Shown here in pieces: positions 34,815-44,801 of a DNA stretch of 64,000 bases. Positions within the stretch are counted from its first letter, which is position 1. Each line of letters begins with the position of its first letter. A program made the position numbers and the translations under genes. Under the pieces are notes generated by a model that worked only from the letters and a program-made list of their open reading frames with translations, was not told the DNA's origin and searched no databases. The stretch is from contig MU001673.1 of NCBI GenBank assembly GCA_010093515.1, positions 748,049-812,048 on the forward strand, read 5' to 3'. This DNA is from Lineolata rhizophorae (Eukaryota > Ascomycota > Dothideomycetes > Lineolatales > Lineolataceae).

Positions 34815-35708
34815 TCAGGCTTGCTGCTCCTGCGCCTCTACTCTCGCCGCCTGCAACATTGCCTGCTGCCTCTTCAACTCAGCGCGATGCTCCTTGCTGC
34901 GCTCGCGATCCACTTGTGCCTTGTCCTCGTGCTCCGCTAGCTCCCGCAGTTCCTCCAGTTCCACCGGAGTTGGCGGCACCTCCTCGCCGCCTGTCAGCTT
35001 CATCATTTCCTCCAAGATCTGCACGTCCGTCTTGTCGCGCATGCTGATGATACTTGTTCGGTGGCCCTTCGAGGTCTGGCCTTCGTCAGCAGAAGGTGTA
35101 GAGGACTCGACTTTCGTCGGTTCTGAGGAAGAATCGGTCTCGGTGGATAATGGTGAGGAGGCGTTCTTGTTCCAGGTGATCGTGAGGAGGGCGGGATCTT
35201 CAATTGACCGGATGCGCGCGACGCGCATCGGGATGGCTGGATTGCGGAATTGTAGTCGGGGGAGGCAGTTACGCCAAAACTTCCTACAACGAGACAGCAG
35301 AATTAGCAATGGTATGAACACGGAGCAATTGGAGAGAAACAGTAGCGCCCATAGCCGTGCCGGCAGCGACCGCATCTCCTTCGTGTCCTATGCTTCGAAG
35401 GGGTTCGGGTGATGCCGTACTTTGCGCCCATGCCGCCATTTGCCGTCGACCACGGCACTTGTAGGTGCACCTTCTTGATTTCCTTGGGCAGGATCACTGA
35501 GCCTGGTCCTACCCGTATGCCCAGAAGCTACCAAGCCTTCAGTTAGCCAAACCCGCACCGTTCTCTCTCAGCCGCCCGGCATGCGGCGGAGGGCGGGCAA
35601 CTAATCACCTTCTGGCATTGAAGTCAGCTGCGCGTTTTGTTGCATCATGTGAGGCGAGTTCAGACATACGGCTTTCACTTTGCGCATGCGCTGGAATACT
35701 GTCGGCAT
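34815..35708 (-). CDS. Mitochondrial ribosomal protein with L51/S25/CI-B8 domain, probably mL61 (Mrp49-like)
   Basis: Three exons on the minus strand: 35708-35670, 35527-35421 and 35283-34815; 204 residues. The first exon codes for only 13 residues (MPTVFQRMRKVKA). The domain runs LLGIRVGPGSVILPKEIKKV, then the key segment GAKKFWRNCLPRLQFRNPAIPM (seen as KFWRNCLPRLQFRNP), the core of the thioredoxin-like L51/S25/CI-B8 fold shared by mitoribosomal mL43, mS25 and mL61 and complex I B8. The KFWR-x4-L-x-F-x-NP pattern is closest, from memory, to Mrp49/mL61. Residues 90-204 form a charged tail with a Glu-rich coiled coil (EELRELAEHEDKAQVDRERS). Introns are 142 nt (35669-35528) and 137 nt (35420-35284). 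Confidence 0.82.
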
Positions 35709-36263
35709 GTTGGGGGCGTTGCGATGCTATAGTGCAGCAGCGTCGGGGGTGGCATAGAAATTTGGCCAAATCAGCTCGGCAACTTGAACGACGCGGGTCT
35801 TGGCACAGCGTACGCCGTTGGTGGGTCCGTTACGGGAATGTAGTCACGGACCGCAAATGAACTTTTGAAAGTATCACTAGCATCGCAGTTCCCTTTCTTT
35901 GTAACGTTAGGCTTTTAAATATCTGTTTTCAAAGGGTATCTGCGACCAGATCCCCCTTCCAATTAGGTATACTTATGCAGCATGTAAAAAGACGGTCGCC
36001 TGACTGCCCTGAATCCCCCTCCTATCCATCAAAAGCGGCTACAAAGAGTCCGCGGGCCTCATGATAAATAGTTACTGCGTTTACTCAGAATCAACGATTA
36101 AAAAGCTGCGAATAAATAGCCGGGAAAGAAGTCACGAAATACGGCGGGCTAATCCTTGACCAACGATGCCCCTCCGAACGACTGGGTGTATACGTGACCC
36201 GGCGTATAGGTAGACATAACAACCCCTCCCGCTACATTTCCCCTCCTCTTTTCTTTTTTTTTT
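35709..36263. other. Intergenic region
   Basis: The promoter of the minus-strand mitoribosomal gene and the 3' flank of the next minus-strand gene. It ends in a poly-T/C stretch (36241-36263). No gene is seen. Confidence 0.5.
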
Positions 36264-37232
36264 CTACTGAGCCGGCTGAGCTCCTCCCCGAGCAGGCGCA
36301 GGTGGCTGACCCATTCTCCTAGAACTATTTGAGGCTGGTTAGAATCTTATTTATCCTAGATTGGCATTCAAACGGCCTGATGGCAACCAAACAACTTACA
36401 TGAAGGACCTGCTGAACAAGCTAATTATAAGCATGGGCGCCCAACTCGGCATCTTCGCGAATCCCCAGAGCACATAAGCAATGGGCAGGGCGACGCCATA
36501 GCGGGCAAATAGGCCATCAAACGGATGGAAAATGCCCTCATAAGGGACCTTATCCTCGTATTTCTTCTCGGTCACAATCTGCACAATATCTTTAGCCGTG
36601 GTCGCGTTGCGGCTCATGCCGAAGATGTAGACCGGTGTCGCGGGCGCCGACTGATCAGGCTGTGGATGCGGGATCCTGAAGTACCAGATGGACGGCGGTC
36701 CGCCGGCCCACATGTTGCAGAGGACTTGCTCCTGATCGCAATCGAGGATGGCCAACTTGGGGCGGTTCGGCTCGAGCGCGAGAATGGGAACAGACTCCTG
36801 TGAACATTGTCAGTATCATTTACGATTCCCGTTGGCTGTATCTCTCAAAAAAAAAAAAAAAAAAGGCCGGCAACGCACATTCCACGCCTTGGTCACGTTT
36901 CCACACAATCCATAGCATGTCGCATTTCCGCCTGTCATGTATACCATCCAGTCCTCAGGTCCTTCTCCCCCATCGGCACTTGGCGCCAGGACATCGTTCC
37001 AATTATCCAGAGTTAGAGGAGTGACAACATATTCCGCGATCCTGGCTGCAGTCACGTCGACAGGCGTCTCAGCCGCCGGCGCAACGGACGATGACATGCT
37101 GGACATGCTCGACGGAATAATGGACGAGGCCTTGTTGAACCAGCCCTTGACTTTATCCATGAGCGGCACCTGAGCATCCTCGGCCAGGGCAAGCGCAGGA
37201 AGCGCGAGAAGGAGTGATCTCGTGAAGCGCAT
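36264..37232 (-). CDS. Conserved fungal ER membrane protein with thioredoxin-fold-like lumenal domain (tentative)
   Basis: Three exons: 37232-36879, 36797-36400 and 36318-36264; 268 residues. A cleavable signal peptide (MRFTRSLLLALPALALA) is followed by a Ser-rich spacer and a domain with a conserved pair of Cys (GGNATCYGLCGNVTKAWN), then AILDCDQEQVLCNMW and YFRIPHPQPD. The strand-helix order and the CYGLC pair followed by a YF-x-IP segment look like a divergent thioredoxin fold, but a real CxxC active site is absent. A membrane segment lies near the C terminus (about 213-246, ARYGVALPIAYVLWGFAKMP) and a short cytosolic tail ends GGAQPAQ. Intron 1 (36798-36878) holds an 18-base A run on the plus strand, which is its pyrimidine tract. 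The donor of intron 1 is GTGCGT. The function is not known to me. Confidence 0.78.
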
Positions 37233-38010
37233 TGTTTCGTGTGCGTAGGTGTGGAACGGGGCAAGAGGCGCAATGTAGTAGGCTTAAGGGAGTGAGGAAG
37301 GGGAGAGCGCAGGCCAGCAAAATAGTGGTGTTGATGATGGTGGTGTTCAGAGAGTAAGAGCGTGGATGTGGAGACAGCCTAGAGGACGGAGCTACCGGAG
37401 AGATGAAGATGTAATTGTGCAGCTAGTCCAGAATGCGCCGGCGCGCAAAGCTTGGCTTGTTTAGGCCCCGAAGAAAGCAAAAAGAAGTCGAAGCGGCCAA
37501 AAGGACGGACAAGAAAGATAGAGAGGGAGAGAAGGGCTGAAAGTACCCCTCTGTTTGTTGTGGGAGTGAAGGGAGAATGTCATATGGCGATAATTCCGGC
37601 CAAGTAAGACAACAGAGCGAAGCCGGGCCCGGAGGCGTCTGCCCGAGGCTTGGCGCTGGCCTGGCCCGGAGACCGCAGCTCGGCCTGCGGCGGTCCAAGC
37701 TCCCTGAAATTGCCCCGAACCGCCAAGGGGCGACCCGGCCGCCAGCCAATCCGTGTTTCAGGGTGCAAAAAGCGCGCTCCCGCGTCTCTCTTTCGTTCTT
37801 TCCGGGTCTCTGCTACTCTCTTTTATTTATCTTCGAGGTCTTGGCCTTTTTCTCGTTCTCGCCGCGATGGTTGTTGGTTGAGCTGCCATCTTTCGCATAC
37901 GAGTGAGCTTCAGTGTGGTCAATTTCCACCCCTGAGTCGAGTGCAGGGCACATTGAATTCCACAAGGCTATCTTGATTTGATTAATTCCGGCCAACCCCC
38001 CTTTCACGCC
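37233..38010. other. Divergent intergenic region
   Basis: The shared upstream region of two genes transcribed apart, both encoding proteins with signal peptides. It is GC-rich at 37620-37740 and T-rich at 37790-37860. No gene is supported. Confidence 0.5.
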
Positions 38011-39139
38011 ATGCGTTTCCCTACGAGCTTGGCTGCGGTCATAGCAGCTTCCTCCACAATGCTTGGCGTGTGTGCCAGCCCACTTGACAAGAGAGGTGAC
38101 CTCCCTTTCTCCACATGTCAATTGAAGTCAATTGACGCACTCACGACTTAACTTTGAATTCTAATACGCTGGTTAAAAAGCTCCTCAGCAAGATGACGCA
38201 TCCACGTCGAGTGACGGGCCTCGGCCGACGGCCGCCCTCATTGAGACCACCATCAGCGGGACTCCTACAACAATGAGAGTCTCAGTTCCGACAAGCTCGA
38301 GCTCAGACGACAATGATGATGAGGATTCGTCGCCTAGCACGACTGCTGCCGCTGCGTCTGATGCCAGCGCTACGCCGACCAACACAGCCGCACCGCTGCC
38401 ATTCAGCGACTCTATGGTCGAATGTAGTGATCCAAGCACTGGGCCGTTCTGTCTCCCTCACAACGCGTCTGACGTTTACGTGGGCGACACTTACTATGGT
38501 ACGCTTGACTTCTCAATACTAAGCTCCTATTCGTAAGCTAGCTCTTTAACATCGCCCTTAGTGACATGGGACGCGTCCATGTTCCCCACTAACTCGACCG
38601 TACGCATCGCGCTCAATTTTGCCAACGACACCGAAAGGCAAGCCTTCCAAACCGCCAAGCTGCCCAAAGAGTACGGCTACACTGCCATCGAGATGAAGGA
38701 GTCCTACCTTCAGAGCTTTGACCGGTTCAATCTGACGTTTCTCCTCCGAAACTACGCCGCCGACGCCGACGCCGACTCGAGCTGGTTTGATGGGCCCCTC
38801 GTCCAACTGCAGCACCGCCCGCCCCGCCACTATGAGCCTCAGACCGTCAACAAAAACCCAGACAAGTTGAGCCTCATAATCGCGCTGCCGCTCGTGCTTG
38901 GCTCGCTGTTTATAGTCGTATGTGGCCTCTACTTCGGCATGCGGAAGCAGCGCAAGATCGGCCTAGGCAATATTATGGGTAAGCGGAACAAGGGCTATGG
39001 TATTGGAAAGAGCAGAAGGCAGCGATTGGGTCTGGGAAAGAAGGGCGCTATTCGTCTTGAGGAACGGGACGGCTCGGCTGGATTCCGATCGTCCGATCGG
39101 TTCCGTGATGAGGATTCGTTGGAGATTTCGCGGGCGTAA
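38011..39139 (+). CDS. Type I membrane protein of a fungal family (DUF7137-like)
   Basis: Three exons (38011-38095, 38193-38498, 38562-39139) give 322 residues. A signal peptide (MRFPTSLAAVIAASSTMLGV) is followed by a possible Kex2-type site (LDKR), a Ser/Thr/Asp-rich spacer (about 29-95), and a compact domain beginning CSDPSTGPFCLPHNASDVYV. The segment VTWDASMFPTNSTVRIALNF followed by LTFLLRNY resembles the fungal DUF7137 domain, from memory. N-glycosylation sites (NAS, NST, NDT, NLT) place it outside or in the ER/Golgi lumen. A single membrane helix (about 233-254, SLIIALPLVLGSLFIVVCGL) precedes a basic cytosolic tail (KRNKGYGIGKSRRQRLGLGK). The role is unknown. The acceptor of intron 1 is CAAG (exon starts 38193), which keeps the frame; an upstream CAG would not. 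Confidence 0.82.
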
Positions 39140-39428
39140 GAAGTAGGCGAAGGTGTACGAAGTAAATGAGGTGCTGAGAGTTCTAGAGTTACAATGGGGG
39201 ACAGGATTCTCGACGTGATTGAAGCGGTTGCCACGCAAGTTTGAAGATGTTATCGATGTTGATTGGATGTCAAGATGACCGAAGACGTGTAAAATACATT
39301 TATAAGAAATATAGCCCAATGCAAGAGTACAACATGCATTCTTCCAGGATCGCAACACTAGTGAAGCCATAGCCTTCTAATAGTATACACCCTTTGCGGG
39401 ATTTCAACGTCCCAATTCCTAAGAATTA

Positions 39429-40172
39429 CTACGCCTGGGGCCTTGGCTGCTCCGCCACAGCATCCTCCTCCATGAATCGCGGCCCCATTCTTTGCTGCTT
39501 CCCGTCCTTCTCACCCACCACCTCCTCTGCCTCGTCCCACTCCCCCGTCCTCTTCGCCCTCTCCTCTGCCTGAGTCAACTCATGATCAATAAACTTCGCA
39601 GTCTTGCCTCCTTCGATTATATCCTCAAACTCGACTTCCTCAAGTTCTGGCAGCCCCATCTCCTCCCTTTGCTTTCTAAACCTCTCCCTAATACTTGGAG
39701 TCTGCATGATCCTCCACCTAAGCGCCCAGCCCCACACGCCCAGGTCCTTGATGCGGCGCGGCCCGTCGCCGAGCAGGTACTCGTCCAGCCCGCCGCACTT
39801 GTCGATGGTGCGCAGCACTCGCGTCGTTAGGCGGACGCGCACCCAGCGCTGCAGAGAGGGCGACCAGAGCCGCTTGTATTGCAGGTTGGGCCGCCAGATG
39901 CGGCGTGACTTGACGTTCCATTTGGGGGACACGTAGTTGCCGAATTGGATCCGGGCACCGCCGTAGAGGCCCTTGTTCGATTGCTTGTAGAGCTTGGCGG
40001 GGCCGTGGGGGTAGGGTGGGATGTCGTACGTGCCAATGAGGTCGACGAAGGGCTTGGTTACAGGTTCGCGGCGAAGAAAAAGCGAGTTATGAAATGCGCG
40101 TGCGGTAGGTAGTTGGTGGAAGAAGGATTGGCGAATAGGTGCAAGAAGGCGCGGTTGGAACGGGAGGACCAT
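39429..40172 (-). CDS. mrpl24: Mitochondrial large ribosomal subunit protein bL28m (Mrpl24-like)
   Basis: A single exon of 247 residues. The N-terminal 35 residues (MVLPFQPRLLAPIRQSFFHQ) are basic and hydroxylated, a mitochondrial presequence. The bL28 core follows: GLYGGARIQFGNYVSPKWNV, then SRRIWRPNLQYKRLWSP and RWVRVRLTTRVLRTIDKCGG, the last matching the L28 C-terminal motif. The remaining 110 residues form an acidic, charged extension usual for fungal mitoribosomal L28. It acts in the matrix as part of the 54S subunit. No intron is needed. Confidence 0.93.
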   Translation of the reverse strand: MVLPFQPRLLAPIRQSFFHQLPTARAFHNSLFLRREPVTKPFVDLIGTYDIPPYPHGPAKLYKQSNKGLYGGARIQFGNYVSPKWNVKSRRIWRPNLQYKRLWSPSLQRWVRVRLTTRVLRTIDKCGGLDEYLLGDGPRRIKDLGVWGWALRWRIMQTPSIRERFRKQREEMGLPELEEVEFEDIIEGGKTAKFIDHELTQAEERAKRTGEWDEAEEVVGEKDGKQQRMGPRFMEEDAVAEQPRPQA

Positions 40173-40684
40173 AGTTGCATGCTCTACAATCGGTTGAAGG
40201 AAACATGCAGCAGACGGAGATGATCCGGAGAGTTTTGCAGACCTCTGTCCCTTAGCCTGTGATGGTGTGCTCCACTAAACTGACAGTAAAATCGAAAACG
40301 CCGTCATGAAATCATTGCCGCCAAGACAATAGGTTGGAACAGTGCAGCGCGGATACGTGCCTTCTGTAGGGAATATGAGACGGGAAGTAATTCGCGCTCG
40401 GAGTTGATCAATTAGTATTTCTTGGCAGAATACGTTACTAAGCACACTTTTCGACCACCCGCCAATCACAGCTCAATGTACGGAGGAGCACTTTGTGCTC
40501 GCCATTTACGCGTTCATTTGCTCTTGTGCACAGCAGTCTTCTTGTTTTGAAGTTTGACCTGAGGACTAAAGATACTCTATAAGCTTCATATACTAGAGAA
40601 ATCAGCCTCCCACTGCGCATCTAAAGGAGCTCTTAAACCAACCTATCCTCAACCCGACTCAAGTACAGCACATACACCGTAGTC
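40173..40684. other. Divergent intergenic region between mrpl24 and pth2
   Basis: About 0.5 kb shared by two divergently transcribed genes that both serve mitochondria or translation; it probably holds both promoters. No other feature is seen. Confidence 0.5.
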
Positions 40685-41341
40685 ATGGCCTCAATACAAG
40701 ACCGACCTCCTCCCTCAGCTCTTGCACTAGCGGTAGCCGCCGCAATAGTTGCTGGTATAGGCGGATACTTCCTCGGCCAAGCCTCCAGCCTCGGTCTCTT
40801 TGGGAACTCAAAAAGCTCGAGAGCAGCCAAACAAACGCAGCCCGCCAGCTCCAGCGAAGGAGAGTCGGAGGGAGAAGAAGCGCAAGCGGATATAGCCGAC
40901 TTTTCCAGCAACAGAGAAGAATGCAAGCTCGTACTAGTTGTGCGGTCTGATCTGGGAATGACGAAAGGCAAGCGCGCCCTGATCTAATCGGGATCCTGCT
41001 TCATATCCTAATTGTTGTGCCCTAAACATCTAGGCAAGATCGCTGCTCAGTGCTCACACGCCACGCTCGCCTGCTACAAAACCATATTACGCAAGGCCCC
41101 GTCCTCGCCCTTCCTTGCGCGGTGGGAGCGCTATGGCCAGATGAAAGTCGCGCTGCAGGTTAAGAGTGAAGAGGAATTGGAGGTACTGCAGGCCCAGGCG
41201 CTCAGCCTCGGGCTTGTCGCCCAGATCATACACGATGCGGGGAGGACGCAGATTGCGAGCGGGAGCGCGACGGTTCTAGGAATTGGTCCGGCACCAAAGT
41301 CTATTGTGGACAGCGTAACGGGACATTTGAAGCTACTGTAA
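40685..41341 (+). CDS. pth2: Peptidyl-tRNA hydrolase 2 (Pth2)
   Basis: Two exons, 40685-40967 and 41034-41341, give 196 residues. The N terminus has a membrane segment (about 10-30, ALALAVAAAIVAGIGGYFLG) that in this family anchors the enzyme in the mitochondrial outer membrane. An acidic linker follows, then the Pth2 domain (about residues 80-196): KLVLVVRSDLGMTKGKIAAQ, CSHATLACYK, and the C-terminal GRTQIASGSATVLGIGPAP. It releases peptides from peptidyl-tRNA by ester hydrolysis. The frame requires an intron at 40968-41033 with a GC-AG pair (AAAG/GCAAGC ... CATCTAG), placed inside the conserved GMTKGKIAAQ motif. An unspliced message would stop soon after KRALI. Confidence 0.93.
40968..41033 (+). 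other. GC-AG intron in pth2
   Basis: 66 nt. The donor AAAG/GCAAGC keeps the consensus at all positions except the GC, as known for GC-AG introns; the acceptor is TAG. Branch-like CCTAAAC lies 12 bases upstream of the acceptor. Removing it restores the Pth2 motif GMTKGKIAAQCSHA. Confidence 0.85.
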
Positions 41342-42239
41342 GAGGCTTGGGGTTTTGGATTATGGCGTTCTGGGACGTGGCCAGCAGGCATCAGAACGGC
41401 GCATTTGGTCAGTTAGAGAGCACCATAGAATTGACGTTTGCTTCTCATGGCTAGGAGGATCCAGAAAGCATGTACTGCTCTAAACACGCTAGATGGCTGG
41501 AGCTACGAAAGGAACGTAGGCCTTCAGCTCGCTCCGACATCGTTGCAATAATATTTCTGACGAACTATAGATTAGACTAAAAAGGTATCGCTACAAGATT
41601 ATATGTAGGCTGCCATGGCTTTTCCGTAACCGCACCGGCCGACGGCCTAGGCAAACAGACTTGGAATATGGCGCCCCCGACGCCGTCCCGCGGACAGCCA
41701 AGCTCACCTGCAGTGGCAGGGAGCTCAAAGCTCCAGACCGGGGCAGCGCCGGATGTTGCTCTCAGACCCGTCGATAGGAAGATTTACATCACAGAAACAA
41801 GATGCGCTCCTTGGACTAATCGATCGTGCCGACGGAGCGTCGACCAGGCAGGACCTGGGAGCTCCGCCGACTCGGGTCTTGATGTTGGAAGAACATTTTT
41901 AGGAGCCGCGAGAAGGCGTAGAAATTTATGGCAGAGCCGAGCGCCAGTTTGGCTGCGCTATGATGCTTTAGGACTAGCTCGGGAACGTGCCCGGAGCTTT
42001 CCAAGTGGCTCTTCGCAGGCAACGCCGCATCCAGGCAAGATTCGCCTCTCCAAACAACCCGACTTCACTGTCGGCGCACCTCAACCCGAGCCTATTTCGG
42101 CCTCGCCTTCCTTGCTAAAGCACTTCCTACCTCCAGAATTTGCCCAGCTTTCCCTGTTGTATTCATCGACAACCTAGTACTTACCTGCGCGCATCCGATC
42201 CCACCAGTCACCGCATCTCGTGCGGCCAGATCGTCCATC
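41342..42239. other. Intergenic region upstream of snu66
   Basis: The 3' flank of pth2 and the promoter of snu66. A 169-codon open frame (41668-42177) has low sequence coherence and no family match, so it is not annotated. No repeat is seen. Confidence 0.45.
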
Positions 42240-44258
42240 ATGGCAGACCCCAGCATCGAAGAGATGAACCGCGTACGCGTGGCGCTGGGCATGAAGCCCT
42301 TACCTATGCCCAACCAGCCTTCCAGCGGTGGTGAGGGTCCCGTTTTCAGAGAATCGAAGAAAGACGGTGCCTCATCCGGCTCCGACGAAGAACCCGGTAG
42401 CACGCTCGATTCGCGCCACGCGGCCGCGTCAAACAATTGGCAGAAACTGCAGGAAGAGCAGCAGGCCAAGGCGCGGCGCGAGGAGCGCAAAGTCGCGCTC
42501 CAGAAGGCGCGCGAGAAGGCGCAGCGCGAGGCAAAGTTAGAAGGGAAGGGCCTCGGCGACGCTGACGAGGATGTAGATACCAAGACATGGCTGAAACAAC
42601 AAAAGAAGCGGCAGAAGGCGATAGAGAAGGCTCGGAAGCTGGAGGAGGAGCTCGCGGAGCGGGAGAAGCTTGCTGAGTACACTGAAGCCGATCTAGCAGG
42701 TGTGAGGGTTGGACATGAGATTGGTCAGTTTGAGGAGGGCGAAGAGCAGATCTTGACTCTCAAGGACGCCACCGTGGATGAGGAGGAAGATGACGAATTG
42801 GAGAACGTCAATCTGAGGGACAAGGAGAAGCTGGGCGAGAAGCTAGAGCTAAAGAAGAAAAAGCCTGTCTACAACCCGAACGAGCTAGCCGAGAACGGCG
42901 AGTCGTCCATCCTTGCGCAATACGACGAGGAGATTCATGGCAAGAAGAAGAATCGGTTCACGCTTGATGGCAAAGGAAGCACGAAGGAAGTCGCTATGCG
43001 GGACGTCCAAGCTGGTAGCGACAAACCTAAAACGCTGAAGATCAGTCTCGATCTTTTGAAAGACGATGCGCCTCTCTCAGACTACGTCGAACCTTCCGAA
43101 ATCAAAATGAAAAAACCTAAGAAACCCAAGAAATCGAAGTCGTCTAAGAAGCGGGTTCTTGACGATGACGATATATTTGCCCCAGCGGAGGAAGCTCCCG
43201 TCGACCCAAATGCCATGGAGGTGGACACAAACGGGAAGTCTTCCGAGTCCAAAAAGAGGTCTCTCGAAGATTCCTCCTTCGTCGACGATGAAGATTTGCA
43301 AGCTAGTTTAGCCATGCAGCGACGAGCCGCACTGAAGCAACGGAAGAAGGCCAAATTTGAGGACTTTGCTCGCCAACTCCGTGACGAAGGGTCAGCGACA
43401 CCGGGAGTTATCGACACCACGGAAGCGCAGGATGACGAACCTGGACTAGTCATTGATGAGACGTCGGAATTCGTCGCCAATCTACAGAAGCCGGGTGAAG
43501 AAGAAGAGCGCAAGCGTAAACCTTCCAGAGGTAGGAGTCGTACCACTTCGGCCCCGCCAAAGGCGTCCTCACCGGATTCGGACGGCGATGTCGATATGGA
43601 TCGATCGTACAATGATACGGACGAAGCGACAGCGAAGGAGTCAGCCGATCGAGGCAGGTCTACCTCGCACGACATTACTCATACGGGCCTAGAGGAGGAG
43701 GCTTCGCTCAACGATGGTATTGGCGCTACCCTGAAGATGCTTCGGGAGCGTGGCCTCGTCCAGCGAAGTGCCGGAGACCTGACCGATGAGCTGCGCCATC
43801 GTGAACGCTTCCTGACTGAAAAACGCAAGCGACAGGAGGAAGCTGAGCGACGCGCGCGTCTACAGCGCGAGCGTGATCGTCAAAGCGGCAAGTTGGACCG
43901 CATGTCGGCGCGCGAGCGCGAAGACTACGCCCGTCATAACAATACAGTCCGCGACCAGATCGAGGCGCGGCAGATGGCTGAAATCTTCAACAAGGAGTAC
44001 AAGCCCAACATCGACCTTAAATACGTGGACGAATACGGCCGCCACATGGCGCCCAAGGAGGCTTTTAAGAACCTCTCGCACCAGTTCCATGGAAAGGGTT
44101 CCGGGAAGCAGAAGACGGAAAAGAAACTGAAGAACATCGAGGATGAGAAGAAGCGCGAGGCTATGAGCTCGCTTGATAGCAGCCAGCACACGGGCATGAA
44201 CAGCGCCCTGAATTCGACTGCGAGGAAGAATCGCCAGGCTGGTGTGAGGCTTCAGTGA
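42240..44258 (+). CDS. snu66: U4/U6.U5 tri-snRNP protein Snu66/SART1
   Basis: A single exon of 672 residues. The protein begins MADPSIEEMNRVRVALGMKP, which matches the Hub1-interacting (HIND) element known at the N terminus of Snu66/SART1 proteins. Then comes the long Lys/Glu-rich helical body with nuclear signals (KKPKKPKKSKSSKKR at about 288-302). A SART1 signature segment RVGHEIGQFEEGEEQILTLK lies at about 156-175, and the C-terminal conserved block (DLKYVDEYGRHMAPKEAFKN, then LSHQFHGKGSGKQKTEKKLK, about 598-637) closes the SART-1 domain. It is a nuclear pre-mRNA splicing factor of the tri-snRNP, needed for spliceosome activation. The first ATG of the open frame is used. Length is within the usual range of fungal homologues. 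Confidence 0.93.
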   Translation: MADPSIEEMNRVRVALGMKPLPMPNQPSSGGEGPVFRESKKDGASSGSDEEPGSTLDSRHAAASNNWQKLQEEQQAKARREERKVALQKAREKAQREAKLEGKGLGDADEDVDTKTWLKQQKKRQKAIEKARKLEEELAEREKLAEYTEADLAGVRVGHEIGQFEEGEEQILTLKDATVDEEEDDELENVNLRDKEKLGEKLELKKKKPVYNPNELAENGESSILAQYDEEIHGKKKNRFTLDGKGSTKEVAMRDVQAGSDKPKTLKISLDLLKDDAPLSDYVEPSEIKMKKPKKPKKSKSSKKRVLDDDDIFAPAEEAPVDPNAMEVDTNGKSSESKKRSLEDSSFVDDEDLQASLAMQRRAALKQRKKAKFEDFARQLRDEGSATPGVIDTTEAQDDEPGLVIDETSEFVANLQKPGEEEERKRKPSRGRSRTTSAPPKASSPDSDGDVDMDRSYNDTDEATAKESADRGRSTSHDITHTGLEEEASLNDGIGATLKMLRERGLVQRSAGDLTDELRHRERFLTEKRKRQEEAERRARLQRERDRQSGKLDRMSAREREDYARHNNTVRDQIEARQMAEIFNKEYKPNIDLKYVDEYGRHMAPKEAFKNLSHQFHGKGSGKQKTEKKLKNIEDEKKREAMSSLDSSQHTGMNSALNSTARKNRQAGVRLQ

Positions 44259-44801
44259 GACCAAGACTTCGACAAACCAGCAGCACATATTCGACGTTAG
44301 GGAGTGCTTTGAGGATTTTTCTAAACTATTGAAAGGTGGGTAAGCACTGTTGTGTATCCAGATTGTTTAACTTGAGATCATTATTTACAATCAATACTTT
44401 ATAGATGCACTCAGACCCCCGTGGCTAGTCAGTGATGACCCTAACCTCTGGACTTGCGCCTCTTAAATATGCCCGCCATCCGGCCTTTCGGGAGGGTGTT
44501 GTCATAACACTTGTACGCTTCGCAGCTTATTCCCCAATAAGCTCAAGGCAAGTATCACCCTTTTCAGCTTTTCCCCAATGCCGGATAAGGCAGTCCTGCT
44601 CCCCCAGAATTTACGGTCTCTATTACAGATTCCTGCCATTGGCCAATTCAGCTTCCTAGTCCCGCAGAGAAGTTGTTGCCTATATGTTATCATGGATGGG
44701 TTGTTGCTCTCTTAAGTCTCAACACATCTTGCTTCTAAGTTAGGGTCTATGTCAGTTGTGACCCTAGTCGTCCTCGGGCCCTAGACGCCAATTTGAAGAC
44801 A
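44259..44801. other. Intergenic region (convergent)
   Basis: 3' flanks of snu66 and of the RCC1-repeat gene. Nothing else is recognised. Confidence 0.5.

Noticed and set aside
41668-42177. 169-codon frame upstream of snu66
   Set aside because: No recognisable domain, poor start context and low coherence; better explained as promoter sequence.
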